Origin: Microvelia longipes
Lineage: Eukaryota; Arthropoda; Insecta; Hemiptera; Veliidae
Direction: 5' to 3'
Assembly (NCBI GenBank): GCA_018340805.1
Contig: JACMZG010001908.1
Span: forward strand, 20,571,263-20,635,262
DNA length: 64,000 bases
Position numbers and translations under genes: made by a program. Position 1 is the stretch's first letter. Every line of letters begins with the position of its first letter. The notes beneath the pieces were generated by a model. That model made no database searches and was not told where the DNA came from. It saw only the letters and a program-made list of their open reading frames with translations. This document shows positions 1-10,978 of this stretch, in pieces.

Positions 1-626
1 ATTTGGGAACAAAAATGTAAAGCTATTATAATGTTAAATAGAATTATTGAAAAGAATCAGGTAAATTGTTTTAAATATTTATTCAATTAATATTAATGGG
101 GCTGTTAACTGCTCCAAACATAATTCTTTGGATTCTTCCCCTACTTTATTACAAAGTTTACACTATTGCCACTATTTTAATGCTCAGTTGGTGTTTCCCT
201 TTATAGGTTTTAGCCCACTTTTTTTTTTAAATAAATAAAAAATGAGTTATTAGTTGATATTGAAAATTGAGTAACTGCTTAAGTCATAAGCAGAACCTTA
301 AGCAAGAATGGATTGTTAAGCATGTAAAAACGCATTCCAAAGAAAATTCACCCGACATGCGGACCACCACGCCTGAATTATTTTATAGTTATCACTTATA
401 TAATGTAAAGAAAACGCTAATTAAAAACACAAGCTTGTGGTTGACCAGAAAATTGTGTTATTGATCATAAAATGACATTATAATTATATCACAATTTGTC
501 ACTCTTAAACTTAGAAATTATGACATGTGTAAACAATTTAATAAATATTTCAGTTTTGTGTAGGTTTAGTTTATTCAGGATACAGCTATTGTCAATCTTT
601 ATTTAATATATTTTGTCCATTTTTAG
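1..626. other. Upstream intron of the phosphatase gene
   Basis: Sequence before the first visible exon; the earlier exons of the gene lie outside the window. Apart from the family B arm fragment nothing is recognised. Confidence 0.6.
258..420 (+). mobile_element. Family B foldback element, arm fragment
   Basis: Carries TTGAGTAACTGCTTAAG, CCTTAAGCAAGAATGGATTG, ACGCATTCCAAAGAAAATTC and GACATGCGGACCACCACGCC in the same order as the other family B arms. It lies in the intron upstream of the first visible phosphatase exon. Confidence 0.75.
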
Positions 627-755
627 GAGAAATGCCACTTTGTGGCTATTGGTCCAAACCGGAGGAGACAACGTTTTAGTTCTAAATGATGTTGGCCTTA
701 AAGTTGAACACATTAGTGAAAAAGAAGCGTCTTACTTCACTACTAGAATATTAAG
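627..755 (+). CDS. Ptp61F: Ptp61F-like exon, middle of PTP domain, apparent frameshift
   Basis: The acceptor is TTTTAG at 621-626 and the donor is AG|GTACAC at 755/756. From 661 one frame reads [20 protein letters not shown] and continues [12 protein letters not shown], the segment that precedes the WPD exon in insect homologues. The residues expected just before it (a KCH..YW motif) are present but in other frames: Lys-Cys-His is encoded at 630-638 and Tyr-Trp at 647-652, and each is out of frame with 661 onward. So the exon start carries one or two small indels relative to the family, or sequence errors. The last codon is split: AG here plus G at 1686 makes Arg. Confidence 0.75.
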
Positions 756-1544
756 GTACACATGCCTGTTTTACTATGGAAAAGTGACGTATACTATGGC
801 TGTGTCGAAACAATTTATGGTTTGAGCTACACTATTGAAAAATTGTTGTAGTCTAGATTACTCTAAAAGTTCTTATTATTAAGTTACATTCAAGTTTTTT
901 AAAAATTATATCTTTATCTTAGGTTTTTGTGTCTACATGTAAAATGTCTGAGGAAATTGATATTTATATTAAAGTAATACATTTCTTTAATCAGGATTAG
1001 TTTAACAAGATTATTCTTATAAGGGGCTTCTTTATACTTCTATTCATAATTGTAAAAAATGGCTCATCAACAATTTACATCTGCCAAGAATTTTATGTGC
1101 TAGTTATAAAAATAAATAACATGTATTCTTCAGTCAATTTTAGAGTATATTTATACCTTTCTAACCTTCTTTGAATTTCAACCCTAAAAGATTACCAGAA
1201 TATTGACATACATACATCATGCAATACAAGAGTAACAGTATGGAGCTTTGAAGTGGCTGTTAATATAATATTTTATACCTTAGTACTTGATTATAGAACC
1301 TTTACTGCCTGTATTTAACCATTTTTTATTTACATTAAACTTTTCCCTACTTTCAGTGAATATTCGTTAAAAAATTTGTTTTTTAGGAGTACATAATAAA
1401 TAATTTAGATAAATATATACATTTTTGGACTTGAAAGAAAGCTCTCTCTCGTACATATTTATTTTATCTTATATATATATCAGTAACAACAAAACTATAA
1501 TGACTAAGATAAAAAGTAAAGAAAAATATGTTATACTATATATA

Positions 1545-1618
<74 letters not shown>

Positions 1619-4600
1619 TATTTATTTATTTATATATATATATTATTTATATATGATAAAATGATAATTTTTGTTGGTTTTTCAGGGTGACTGATTTAGA
1701 CACAGGTGAATGTAGGGATGTTCTACAGTATCACTACACAACATGGCCGGATTTTGGTGTTCCTCAGAGTCCTAAACATTTTTTAAGATTCTTAGGAGTT
1801 GTGCGTGCTTCTGGAGCTTTGTCAGACAGAGAGTGCCCTCCTGTAATTCACTGTTCAGCTGGTATTGGCAGATCAGGAACTTTCATTTTAGTCGATTCAT
1901 CTCTTGTTCTTGTAAGATCAAAATTAATTTGATATTGTCTATCTCTTTGATATTTTTTAATTTTTTTTATCTAATGAATTTAAGCAATATATTATCATAT
2001 CTGCTGTTCTAGTGTCAAATGTTAACAAATATTACCAGGTAAGATAAGAACAAGCCTAATGCTGCCTAGAAGGTGGTTAGTGGACTTATATAAAGCACTA
2101 TTTGATGTATTAGTGGAGTTTTACTGAGTTTCAGGGTTAGGTCCCATAGTTTGTATAAATATTGAATCATTAGCAGAAAATGTGTTATTGATTCTTATTC
2201 CCTTATTTCTCCTTGAAAATGTTTTCTACAGTTTTATTACTATTCAGGTTAAGTATATTCAACTTAACAGGCATTACTCTTTTATGGAAAAAAAAATAAA
2301 GTGTCCTATCCTTTTTTGAAACTTACAGCTTTATTATCAATTATTTATTTAAAAAAACCTTAATAAGTTTTTAATAGCTTTGTTTTCTTATGCATCATTT
2401 GCATGCCTGAAGTTAATTAAATACGGTTTTACCTTACTAAAGAAATAATCGTTTTGAAAAGTACTTCAATTTATTTTATCTTATAAGAAACTGTTTATTC
2501 ATTCTAAAAATTTATATGTATCAGGTAAAAAATAAAATTGTATTTTAAACATTCGTTGCTTCTACCACCAAGGTTTTCAAATTATCATAGAAGTGTAAAT
2601 TACTTTTTTTCAAACTGCAATTTTTTACTTTTGAAAATTTGTGTGAGATTTAATCATTTTCAGTATTTTATATTAAAGATTTAATCCAATAATTTACAAT
2701 ATAAATATTAATAAAATAAATTAGTTTTCTTAAATATGATTCATTGCTTGTTAATATGATGAGTGCAGATGAAAGAGTACGGAGTGAATAGTGTTAAAGT
2801 TCGTGACTTGGTTATGGAAATGAGGAAATTCAGAATGGGCTTGATTCAGACTCCAGATCAACTCAGGTTTTCTTACCAAGCTATAATTAAAGGAGCTTCT
2901 GATCATTCATGGGAAACCAACAGTCAGGTAAAATTAACTGTTCTATTAGTTCTTTAAAGAGATAATTTTTTGGTAAAAAACCATTTACTGTATATATAGG
3001 CTTCCCTGATTATTGTCATTAAGGTTTAGGTGTTGCCTTGGTGACTGTATCATTGTAGACAATGGAATGTGGTTTGCTTCCTTTTAGGGAAGCATTTTCA
3101 GGGAGGAAAGACATCATGTTTGAAAACACAATGCTCTGCTAAAGTGAAACAAAATGGTTTTAGTTTTGTACTGTTTGGTTAATCAGATTCATCATCTACA
3201 GTTGTGGGGTTGCCATTGGAAGACCTAAACCATCAATAAAAACATTTTTTGTTATTACTATGAAGCTTTATAATATTATTTTGCATTACTATAAATTCTT
3301 ATATTTGTTTGAACATTAATGGTGAGACAATTTTCTTTTACAAGTGTCTAATTTATTTGGTTTCGTATCGATCTTGTTAACATCAATGTTCTAAAACACA
3401 GTAACTCACGAGTTATCCACATTTTACAATAAGGATAAAAATTATTAGTTGCATTTTACAGAACTATAGTAAGCAATCTATTCTATTGGTTTTCGATGCA
3501 CGGATTGCAGGAAATCCCTTGGTTCTGATTGGTTTTCTCCAATTATTCATGGTGGAATGCATTGCTACCAACAATGTCAAAATGAATTACCCTAATTGAG
3601 GGGATGTCATAGATATAAACTTTACAAGGTGTTCCTTTTTGCTTATGAAGTTAAGCCTTACTAATAATTTATTTTATATAATAAATAAAACACTATATTT
3701 TTTTAAATTTGTTTTTTTTTAATACCAATTTTAATTATTTGTTTATTTATTTTTTAATTTATAGTGTTTTATTTATTATATAAAATGTGCAAATGACCCA
3801 AAATCTTGGTCGAAACAACAAACTTTGAACGCTGAATAACTAATTCAGTGTTGCTCAGTTTAGAACTTGGAAACTTTTTGTCTGTAAAAAGGTGTTGGGA
3901 ATCCTTTAGCTTTTTTGACTCAAATATGGGGCTGGTTGTAGTGTTTAAAATACTTGAATAACCATATATTTATACTTAGCTTCAGTTTGTATACATGTAT
4001 GATTTGTGGTAAATACACTTAAATAACATTTTAAGCATAAATCCCTTCTTTTCACAGGATTTTATTGTATAAGAGGAAGTGTAGTATTGTAGTCTTGGAA
4101 ACCTGAGTATTTATAGAAAAAGTCATTACTAATTCTAGTTGATGTTTTGACAATATACTATCAAGTGTACCTTGTTCTATTAATCTATTTGACATAAGGG
4201 ACTCAAAAATAAATACCTCCCTTTTTTATTCTTGCTCGCTAATTATTTTTTTGGGTGATTTGGTTCTATTTGACTGTAGGAGGAGTCGGAAGAAGATGTT
4301 GTGGAAGAAGCTGATAGTGATAGCAGTGCAGTGGATAGTGTCTGTTCCAGTGAGGATGTGTCAGACAGTGATAGTGAGGCACCTCTTCCTCCCTAGAATT
4401 ACATCTTTCATTCAACCAATTCACTAACTCGACCTCAGTGATGATGTTCCCGCCCTCTCTCGCCTCCTCCTTCGATCAACCGCATCCTCCCCTCCACAAT
4501 CTCCTCCGTAAGTCTTTTTACTTGCATATCTTGATTTAAATCTTGTGAAGCAATTCTCTACCGTTTATACAATATTACTAAGTAAGGTGACTCAATGCTA

Positions 4601-6983
4601 AAACAACAAATTATTTAGTTAATATATAGTCACTGAATCAGCTTTATTTCTACAATAGTTTTTAATATTGATTTATTTTATTATAATTTTATAAAACTCT
4701 GTTTACTTTTCCAGGAAACTTAATAAAGTTTAAATCATAACAATCTCAATTAAAACCTGTAAAGTTAAAACAATAAAATATTGCAAAAATTAATGTTTTA
4801 AACTAATTCTTTTAAGATTTTGCTATTTTCGTTGTTTTTAGTTTTATTTTTTATTGTTATGACTTATTGAACAAAGTTTTCTGGAGATGTCAACAGAGTT
4901 TTATGAAATTGTTATAAAATAAATTAATATTAAAACTATTGTAGATCTATAGTACGACACACAGCGCAGGAAATAGTGTAGGAATAGGGAAAAGGTTGGC
5001 CTGATTTGAAATTTGGGGCATGGTTTAACATCAGGAATAACCTCATTGGCTCTTTGCATTATTTTCCCACGCTGTCAACTGATTTTAGCTGTGTGTCGTA
5101 CTATGAAGCTGGCTCAGTGACTATAAATTAATTGAGTTCAGAGTTCTACAAAATTTCAGCTGGCAAGAAGAATATGGTTTTCATTTGGGATATGATCCTG
5201 TTGTTGAATGATGATTGAAAATATTTTTTTTCTTCTTAATTCTTCTTAGAAATTAGTTTTTCCTGGCTATATTAAGCAAAATATATTTGTCATTTGGATT
5301 TTACCAGACGACTATTATACCCAGGGTTTTATTAATTGTTCTGGTCTAGTAGTTAACAGGTGTGTCATTACTATTGATGCTGATAATTAGTGTGTATTCA
5401 TAATAATACATACTATCGAAAAACAAAGAATAGTATGAGTTTAGTGTCTTAAACATTTTTAATAGATAAACACAAGAGATGAGATACTGTGACATTTGCT
5501 TGACATTTCTTATTAGCCTTTATTGATTTTTGCCTCTCAGTTTTCAGTTAAGTGACCCTGACTTCTTCAGCCTTAATGTTGCCTTAATTATTAATTTTTA
5601 TGAACTTCTTCTTTCATATTTTATTATTAATTAGTTTAAAATTAATGTTACAAAACTTATTAATTTAGATTTACATCTTTTCTTCCTTTAAATAAAGCTT
5701 ATCAGTTAATTAGACATTTATTAGCTAATGATTTCTTTGACATCTGAATATTTATTTCTGATAAGTCCAAAAAAATACAACATACTTTTTCATGTTAAAT
5801 ACCTTAAATATGATATAATATTTTATTAAAGACAGATTTATATGACACTGGTATGAATTGAAATCAGGGAATAAAGTTATGAATACTCATTGCCAAAGAA
5901 TAAGGAAATTATGGTTAACTAGAAGTCTTTCTGCTGATTTTTACATTAATGTTTGTCATCTGATTCCTCCTCTCCTTTTGTTGATTTTTAATATTAAACA
6001 TCCTATTATTTACCTCTTTAAGTATTATCCCATGCCATTATTTTATAATTTTAATTTCGAACCTTCTAACATTAGTTATACTTAAGAATTGATAGCTCTA
6101 CATGCAGCACTTAAGACCAACTAGAACTACTCTGGAATACTGATTAGATTTGTTTGGTTTTTGTTTACTATAGTTGTTTTATTTTGCTCATCTTTATATG
6201 ATATTAAGTGTGTGTTTTTATTTATATCTTTTGTTAAATCACAGATAAACAATAAACTAATTGATTATAAACAATAGTCTGTTGTTGGAGGTTGAGTACC
6301 AATATTAGGATTATAAACAATAGTCTGTTGTTGGAGGTTGAGAAATATTAGATAAACAATAAACTATTTGATTATAAACAGTAGTCTGTTGTTGGAGGTT
6401 GAGAAAGATTATAATAACATGGTAGGGGAGTACTATTGTTATTTTTAAAGCAGGTGTTAAGTTCTTTATAATATAGACCTAATCTGTTTCTAACTAATTT
6501 TATAAACGGATCAGTCATAAATACTGCATTTAATATTTTCAACTATACAGGTTTTGTTACCATTACTGACTTCAGACTTTGTTTTCTTATCAATCATGAA
6601 GCACTGTTGACTTTAGCAATGTTAGCTCTTAGCACTGTGTGAAACAGTGAACAAATAAAATCTAGGACTTCGATGGTAACTTTTATCTTGTGCTTTAAGT
6701 TTAGATCTTATTTCCTTTTCCTAATTGCTTTTAATTTGTTTTGCATTATATTTCTGTATGATTTATTTATAGGCCACCACCTCCAAGTGATTTGGCTAGT
6801 AAAAATGATGAAAGGAATAAAAAAATATCCGCTCAAGTGCAAGAGATGAAAAGGAAGCAAGAGGCTGCTGAATCCTGGTCCAGAACCAAGAGGTCTTTAC
6901 TTTCTCCCGTTAGTCTAGGAGTTGGGGCTCTAATTTTAGGTGTAGCTACGGCCATCGCCATAGCTATTTATAACAGGGACTAA
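627..6983 (+). CDS. Ptp61F: Ptp61F/PTPN1-like tyrosine phosphatase gene, 3' part (five exon blocks)
   Basis: A non-receptor protein tyrosine phosphatase that removes phosphate from phosphotyrosine; in flies this family dampens insulin and JAK/STAT signalling. The coding blocks I see are 627-755, 1686-1911, 2769-2927, 4280-4507 and 6773-6983, separated by introns with GT-AG ends. In order they carry the middle of the catalytic domain, the WPD loop (TTWPDFGVP), the catalytic loop [11 protein letters not shown], the Q-loop ([11 protein letters not shown]), an acidic Ser/Asp-rich linker, a proline run and a hydrophobic C-terminal anchor ending YNRD. The N-terminal exons must lie upstream of the window. 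Phases 755/1686 and 1911/2769/2927/4280 join cleanly. Blocks 1 and 4 contain frame breaks (see their entries), so this may be a pseudogene, a divergent paralogue, or a good gene with assembly indels. Family assignment is strong; functional status is open. Confidence 0.9.
756..1685 (+). other. Ptp61F intron with (TA)n array
   Basis: AT-rich intron with a GT donor at 756 and a TTTTTCAG acceptor ending at 1685. It contains a long (TA)n microsatellite near its 3' end (about 1535-1655), only about 30 bases before the acceptor. Short open frames inside it are low-complexity Tyr/Ile and are not genes. Confidence 0.75.
1535..1655. repeat. (TA)n microsatellite
   Basis: Nearly uninterrupted TA dinucleotides with a short TTTA tract near the end. 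It is intronic, just upstream of the 1685 splice acceptor. Confidence 0.95.
1686..1911 (+). CDS. Ptp61F: Ptp61F-like exon with WPD loop and catalytic Cys loop
   Basis: The frame is open throughout: G at 1686 finishes the split Arg codon, then [20 protein letters not shown] follows. The WPD loop with its general acid Asp is at 1744-1758. The signature [11 protein letters not shown] lies at 1849-1881, with the nucleophilic Cys at 1852-1854 and the phosphate-binding Arg at 1870-1872. It ends SSLVL at 1911, in phase 0, with donor GTAAGA. All catalytic residues of the class I PTP family visible in this segment are present, so nothing here suggests loss of activity. Confidence 0.95.
1912..2768 (+). 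other. Ptp61F intron
   Basis: AT-rich intron bounded by GTAAGA at 1912 and an acceptor AG at 2767-2768. I see no repeats or embedded genes in it. Confidence 0.75.
2769..2927 (+). CDS. Ptp61F: Ptp61F-like exon with Q-loop, end of PTP domain
   Basis: Fifty-three codons, phase 0 at both ends, beginning [20 protein letters not shown]. The Q-loop [18 protein letters not shown] is at about 2844-2897; its two Gln codons (2847 and 2859) correspond to the water-positioning glutamines of PTP1B. The exon ends WETNSQ before donor GTAAAA. Its length and content fit the family exactly and no defect is visible. Confidence 0.93.
2928..4279 (+). other. Ptp61F intron with an AT-rich inverted-repeat element
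   Basis: Intron with donor GTAAAA and acceptor TGACTGTAG ending at 4279. Apart from the 27-bp perfect inverted repeat at 3671-3786 I recognise nothing in it. Confidence 0.75.
3671..3786. mobile_element. Short AT-rich foldback/MITE-like element in intron
   Basis: The 27 bases at 3671-3697 are the exact reverse complement of 3760-3786, around a 62-bp AT-rich core. A perfect 27-bp match is long even in AT-rich DNA and suggests a small terminal-inverted-repeat element. No coding capacity. I could not settle a target-site duplication. Confidence 0.55.
4280..4507 (+). CDS. Ptp61F: Ptp61F-like exon: acidic linker, early stop, then proline-rich segment in another frame
   Basis: Read in phase with the previous exon it gives an acidic Glu/Asp/Ser-rich linker ([16 protein letters not shown], later [11 protein letters not shown]) and then TAG at 4394-4396. 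The family normally continues into a proline-rich linker and a tail anchor. That sense is recovered only in the frame offset by one (Ser-Ser-Pro-Pro-Gln-Ser-Pro at the exon end), which joins the next exon in phase across donor CC|GTAAGT at 4507. That frame has its own stop, TAA, at 4425-4427. Either a soluble isoform ends at 4394, or the exon has small indels or decay. Confidence 0.75.
4952..5101. mobile_element. 150-bp Tc1/mariner-type MITE in Ptp61F intron
   Basis: The ends GTACGACACACAGC (4952-4965) and its exact reverse complement (5088-5101) are flanked by TA on both sides (4950-4951 and 5102-5103). TA target duplication with short perfect terminal repeats fits a non-autonomous Tc1/mariner-type element. 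No open frame is present. Confidence 0.7.
6243..6410 (+). repeat. Tandem repeat, three units in Ptp61F intron
   Basis: The segment ATAGTCTGTTGTTGGAGGTTGAG (preceded by GATTATAAAC) occurs three times. The first and third units are also preceded by AGATAAACAATAAACTA. Units are about 36-54 bp with a shortened middle copy. Confidence 0.85.
6773..6983 (+). CDS. Ptp61F: Ptp61F-like last exon: coiled region and C-terminal tail anchor
   Basis: After the acceptor at 6772 the frame reads [20 protein letters not shown], then a charged helical stretch ([20 protein letters not shown]) and a hydrophobic segment rich in Gly, Ala, Ile and Val (about 6915-6968) ending YNRD and TAA at 6981. The hydrophobic end matches the tail anchor that holds the membrane isoform of this phosphatase in the ER/nuclear envelope. 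The exon is intact, which argues against long-standing pseudogene decay. Its phase needs the offset frame of the preceding exon. Confidence 0.88.
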
Positions 6984-8000
6984 CAACCAATTTTAGATCC
7001 ATTATATGTTTTAAAAGATTTTTCTTATTAATTTATTTTCCTAAACTCTGTGTGATTTCTCTATGAAAATAATTAATCACTTGATACATTTATTTTAATT
7101 TATTTATTTAAATTTTTATTTAATGTTTAAAATCTATTAGGTGTGATTTCAATGCCTGAATAATTCGTAATTTATTTATAATGAAGTGAAATTGAGCAAA
7201 TAATTTATTCCTCTATATTTTTAATTAAATTTATTATTTCACTCTCACATAAATCCAGTGGGTACTAAAGCAATGACTAATTGGGAGTGCTAGTAGTATA
7301 ATATTTCTTTCTAACTTTTAAAAATAGTATATCTTACTTTTATCTTGGAACCAAAGTAAAGATTTCTTAAATTTCAGAAATTTGGAATTGAGTTAGTGAA
7401 AATTTTTAAAATAACTCTGAATTCGTATTTATTATATTTCTACTAATTTCTAATAAGGTTTTAATAATAATAAAAAAATATACATTTTCAACTCGCTAAA
7501 TTCATTGATTAAGTTCTTATTACGTCAATGGTAAATGTTATTTTAATTTTTTATCTGTTCTTAACTGTAAATAATTTAATCACTTCATTAGCAAGTTTAA
7601 CTTTGTCTCTTTTTCCAAGTCCACATTAAGTCTTAATGTGTTCTGGTTTTATTTTATTATATTAATTTATTTATTTTATTACTGTTACAAATTTTAAAAT
7701 AAATTTGTAAAAGGTCAAGATTTACAACACTTATTAATGTTTTAAGTAATGCCAATCACTGCCTGTCTTGGAAATAGGGAAGATTGTAAATTCATCTTCT
7801 AAGATTAAAATTATTGGTTATAAAACAATTTTGATGTATTTCCCCTGCATAAAATCAATGCTGGAATATTATCTTACTTAGTTTCCCACCAATTTCAATC
7901 GACTATTAACCATGAATTGATAAATGAATGTTTTGTATTTATTTATTATGACCACAATGTGCAAAGTTATAATCATCTTCTAAGATTTCAATAAAAAAAA
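6984..8000 (+). other. Probable 3' UTR of the phosphatase gene
   Basis: AT-rich non-coding sequence after the stop. Several AATAAA-like strings occur. The best placed is AATAAA at 7990-7995, followed by a GT-rich tract (TTTTTGTGTATTC), a plausible cleavage and polyadenylation site. Transcript data would be needed to choose between candidates. Confidence 0.4.
7990..7995 (+). terminator. Candidate polyadenylation signal AATAAA
   Basis: Canonical hexamer with GT-rich sequence about 10-20 bases downstream, 1 kb after the phosphatase stop codon. Such hexamers are frequent by chance in AT-rich DNA. Confidence 0.3.
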
Positions 8001-10920
8001 TATTTTTGTGTATTCTCTTTTATCATATTCATATTTGTAAGCTAGTACTAGTAATGAACACTTCATTAATTACTTAGGCACTATTATAATATTGGAAAAA
8101 ACTTATAATACACGTCTTAGTTAATCTTTTATTGGAATATTTGTTGAAGCAACTTAATTGATTTTATCAACCAATTTGCTGTTGAGTAAAATATAATTTC
8201 TAACCAACATTTATGCTATTTAAGTTTGTTTTGAGTTTTAGAAGCAATGAGTGGTTTTTAAATCCATGAGTTTATCAAAACTAGCGATGAGGAGTGTATA
8301 TATATAAATTGAATTAGTGTAAATCATAATACTTGTATATACTTGAATTAACTAATTATTTCGTATAACAATAAAATAAAATAAATCAATAAATTATTTG
8401 ATCTCTTAAAATCATATACAAAACTGATAAAACTAAATGAATAATGAACAAATTACGAAAAATGAAATTCAATTAATATATTTTTTTACAGTATTAGTTT
8501 AGGATAATAAGTTTTCCCCCACCAATTGATTTTTGAAAAGTATATTTTTTTTATTTTTTATTAAATTTAAGTGAGCTTAACTTGCTCAAGAGTGCTGTTG
8601 TATATTTTTTATATTTATAAGTTTAGAAATGAGCGTATTCTTAGCTGATTGGTATTTAGCGAAAATAAGTGCAGGACAAACTAATGGATTCTTTATAATT
8701 TTGTTAAAAGAAATAGTAGATTATGCAAATATAACATTAAGTATGACTTACTCTTTATCTAGACTGCAGAAAGTTGTTTATTAGTGAGTAAAGTGTGGCG
8801 TTTGATTTTTAAAGCCTCAAAATCACTTTATAGCTATGTTTTATTATTTTAGTTTTTTTTTTATCACAATAATAAAATCAGTCATATAGTTTTGACTCTC
8901 TTAGTCTAAAGAGTTGCTTATCGAACATTGAGTTATAATTTACGCCTTCCGGCTTTAAATTAAAATCTTTATTGCCTTTTAAATTAGGTCATAATTTACT
9001 AGCATTTTGTGTCGCAAAGTAGTGTACTTAACGTCATTATATAAAAGATAGTTTTTATTAGTTACTTTTCCTTCTACTTTGTAAATAATTATGAAAATTT
9101 CCATATGAGTACTTCTGAAATTGGAAGAATCAATTGTGTTTGTTATGAGGATCCACTGTAAATTTATCTCTATGCTAAAGCCTTGATTTATGAAGATTAT
9201 TTTGATTGTCTCTGTCATAAAATTGTTGGGAACAAAAATTTAGGATGTGTGGTGTGCTAGAGTTAATATTAAGGTTATATAGTTTGGTATTGATTGATAA
9301 ATAACTATTTGAAAGGATTATATATATTTTGAATTTTGGGGGTATTTTACTTAATATTTGACCACTCTTGTTGCATTTACTTCACTCAGGGTATCTCGCC
9401 TGATATTTTGGTGCTAGAATAGGTTTTCAAATCCACTTTGTAAGAATGTTATTTCTGTCTTAAAAAAATGTAGAAATCCACTGCTTTATCTTTTTCAAGC
9501 TGTTTCCTCATTTTGGTTTAAGTATTGTTGTAGCCAAACTTTTTCAAATAATTTAATCAAATAATTAGATTTGATAGGCTAAAATACAAATTCTATTATT
9601 TAAATTAAAGTTTTTTTTATTTAATAGGCTTTTAGTGGTCAAAAGAACATACAAACAATTTATTTTTAATAATTCTTAATTAATATAAAGCACTTATATA
9701 TTTTATCATACTTATTATTATTATTTAAACAAAGAAGAGATTACTATCTATAATTTAACATGAGTTGTCTGTTTTGTTTCATCTAAACCTAATTGTATTT
9801 TGTTTAATATTAGCTAATCTTAATTTGGTGGGCTTCAGCCTCGATTAAGAGATATACTTAATAGGTTAAATAGATTCAAAAATCTTAAAACCCTGCTGAG
9901 TATTTGTGGTTTAATCTCTTCTTAAATATTTTTAGTGTTAAAACTATTAAAATTAACTATAATTAGCAATTATTTCACTTATTATTAGAATCATATTACA
10001 CCTTGAATACACTTTTTTCCTTTTTTTACTCCAAAAATTAGTTTATCATTTAATTTAATAAAACTGTGCCATAGAATTGGTTGTTGGTTCTTTTTACTAT
10101 TTGTTTCATTTTTCTCTATTAAATTAATATATAATTATATGTAATTTTAGATATTAATTTTCTTAAAATAAAAGCATTATACTACCTTTAATAGTTAGGG
10201 GCATTCCGTATGATCTTTACTGACTTGCCAAATTCAGTTTATGGATAATTTGTGAAAGAAGGTTTGGATTCAAAAATGAGCAAATTTTATTTTTGAATTT
10301 ACTTTATATTTCTTCCCTTAATGACCTAGATGTCCTCATAATAAGCTCATATGATGTTGTTTTGTAAACCTTAATGGCACAGCCACTATTTTCATCAAAA
10401 TCACCCCAATTTAGTGGATATGTTATATTCTAACATGTGTAAAATGCATCTAGTGCTGTTAGATTTTTTTTAATTATGAGTCTTAGCATGAAATCGAAAA
10501 TTGGCTGACACTCGACCGATCAGCATTGTTTTTTAACCAACTTTAAAAAATGTTGTTCCTCTAAAAAAAAAAAGGAAATTGGGAAATTAAAAAATGTGTG
10601 GACAACTTAGACTTAAGATGAAATGCCTAGGACTATTGAGTAAAGTATAGTCTTATTTTAATAGAAACATAAGACTTGTTTACTATTCAGTTCACTTTTA
10701 AGCTAATTCCCAAAGAAAATGGTACTAACATATTGTTTAGTGCTAATCTAAAACATTTTAGTTTTCTATTCTACAAAATGTTATAAACATACTTTGATAA
10801 TTTTACATATATAACTTGTTTTTAGATTTATGTCATTTTGTAGAACTTACATCAATATTTAAAAATCCAACAAATATTCGTTGTTAAAAGAATTTGAATT
10901 GATGTTCTGTTAATTGTATT
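8001..10920. other. AT-rich intergenic DNA, nothing recognised
   Basis: No splice-bounded coding block, inverted repeat of note or dispersed repeat was recognised. An open frame on the minus strand at 8979-9218 looks like random AT-rich translation. Confidence 0.6.
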
Positions 10921-10924
10921 TGTT

Positions 10925-10927
<3 letters not shown>

Positions 10928-10976
<49 letters not shown>
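10928..10976. repeat. (ATT)n microsatellite
   Basis: About sixteen TTA/ATT trinucleotides in an uninterrupted run. Confidence 0.95.

Positions 10977-10978
<2 letters not shown>

Larger units (their letters stand above)
4508..6772 (+). other. Ptp61F last intron with a MITE and a tandem repeat
   Basis: Donor GTAAGT at 4508 and acceptor TTTATAG ending at 6772. It holds a 150-bp TA-flanked inverted-repeat element (4952-5101) and a three-unit tandem repeat (6243-6410). The remaining sequence is featureless AT-rich intron; an open frame at 5858-6085 has no coding character. Confidence 0.75.
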
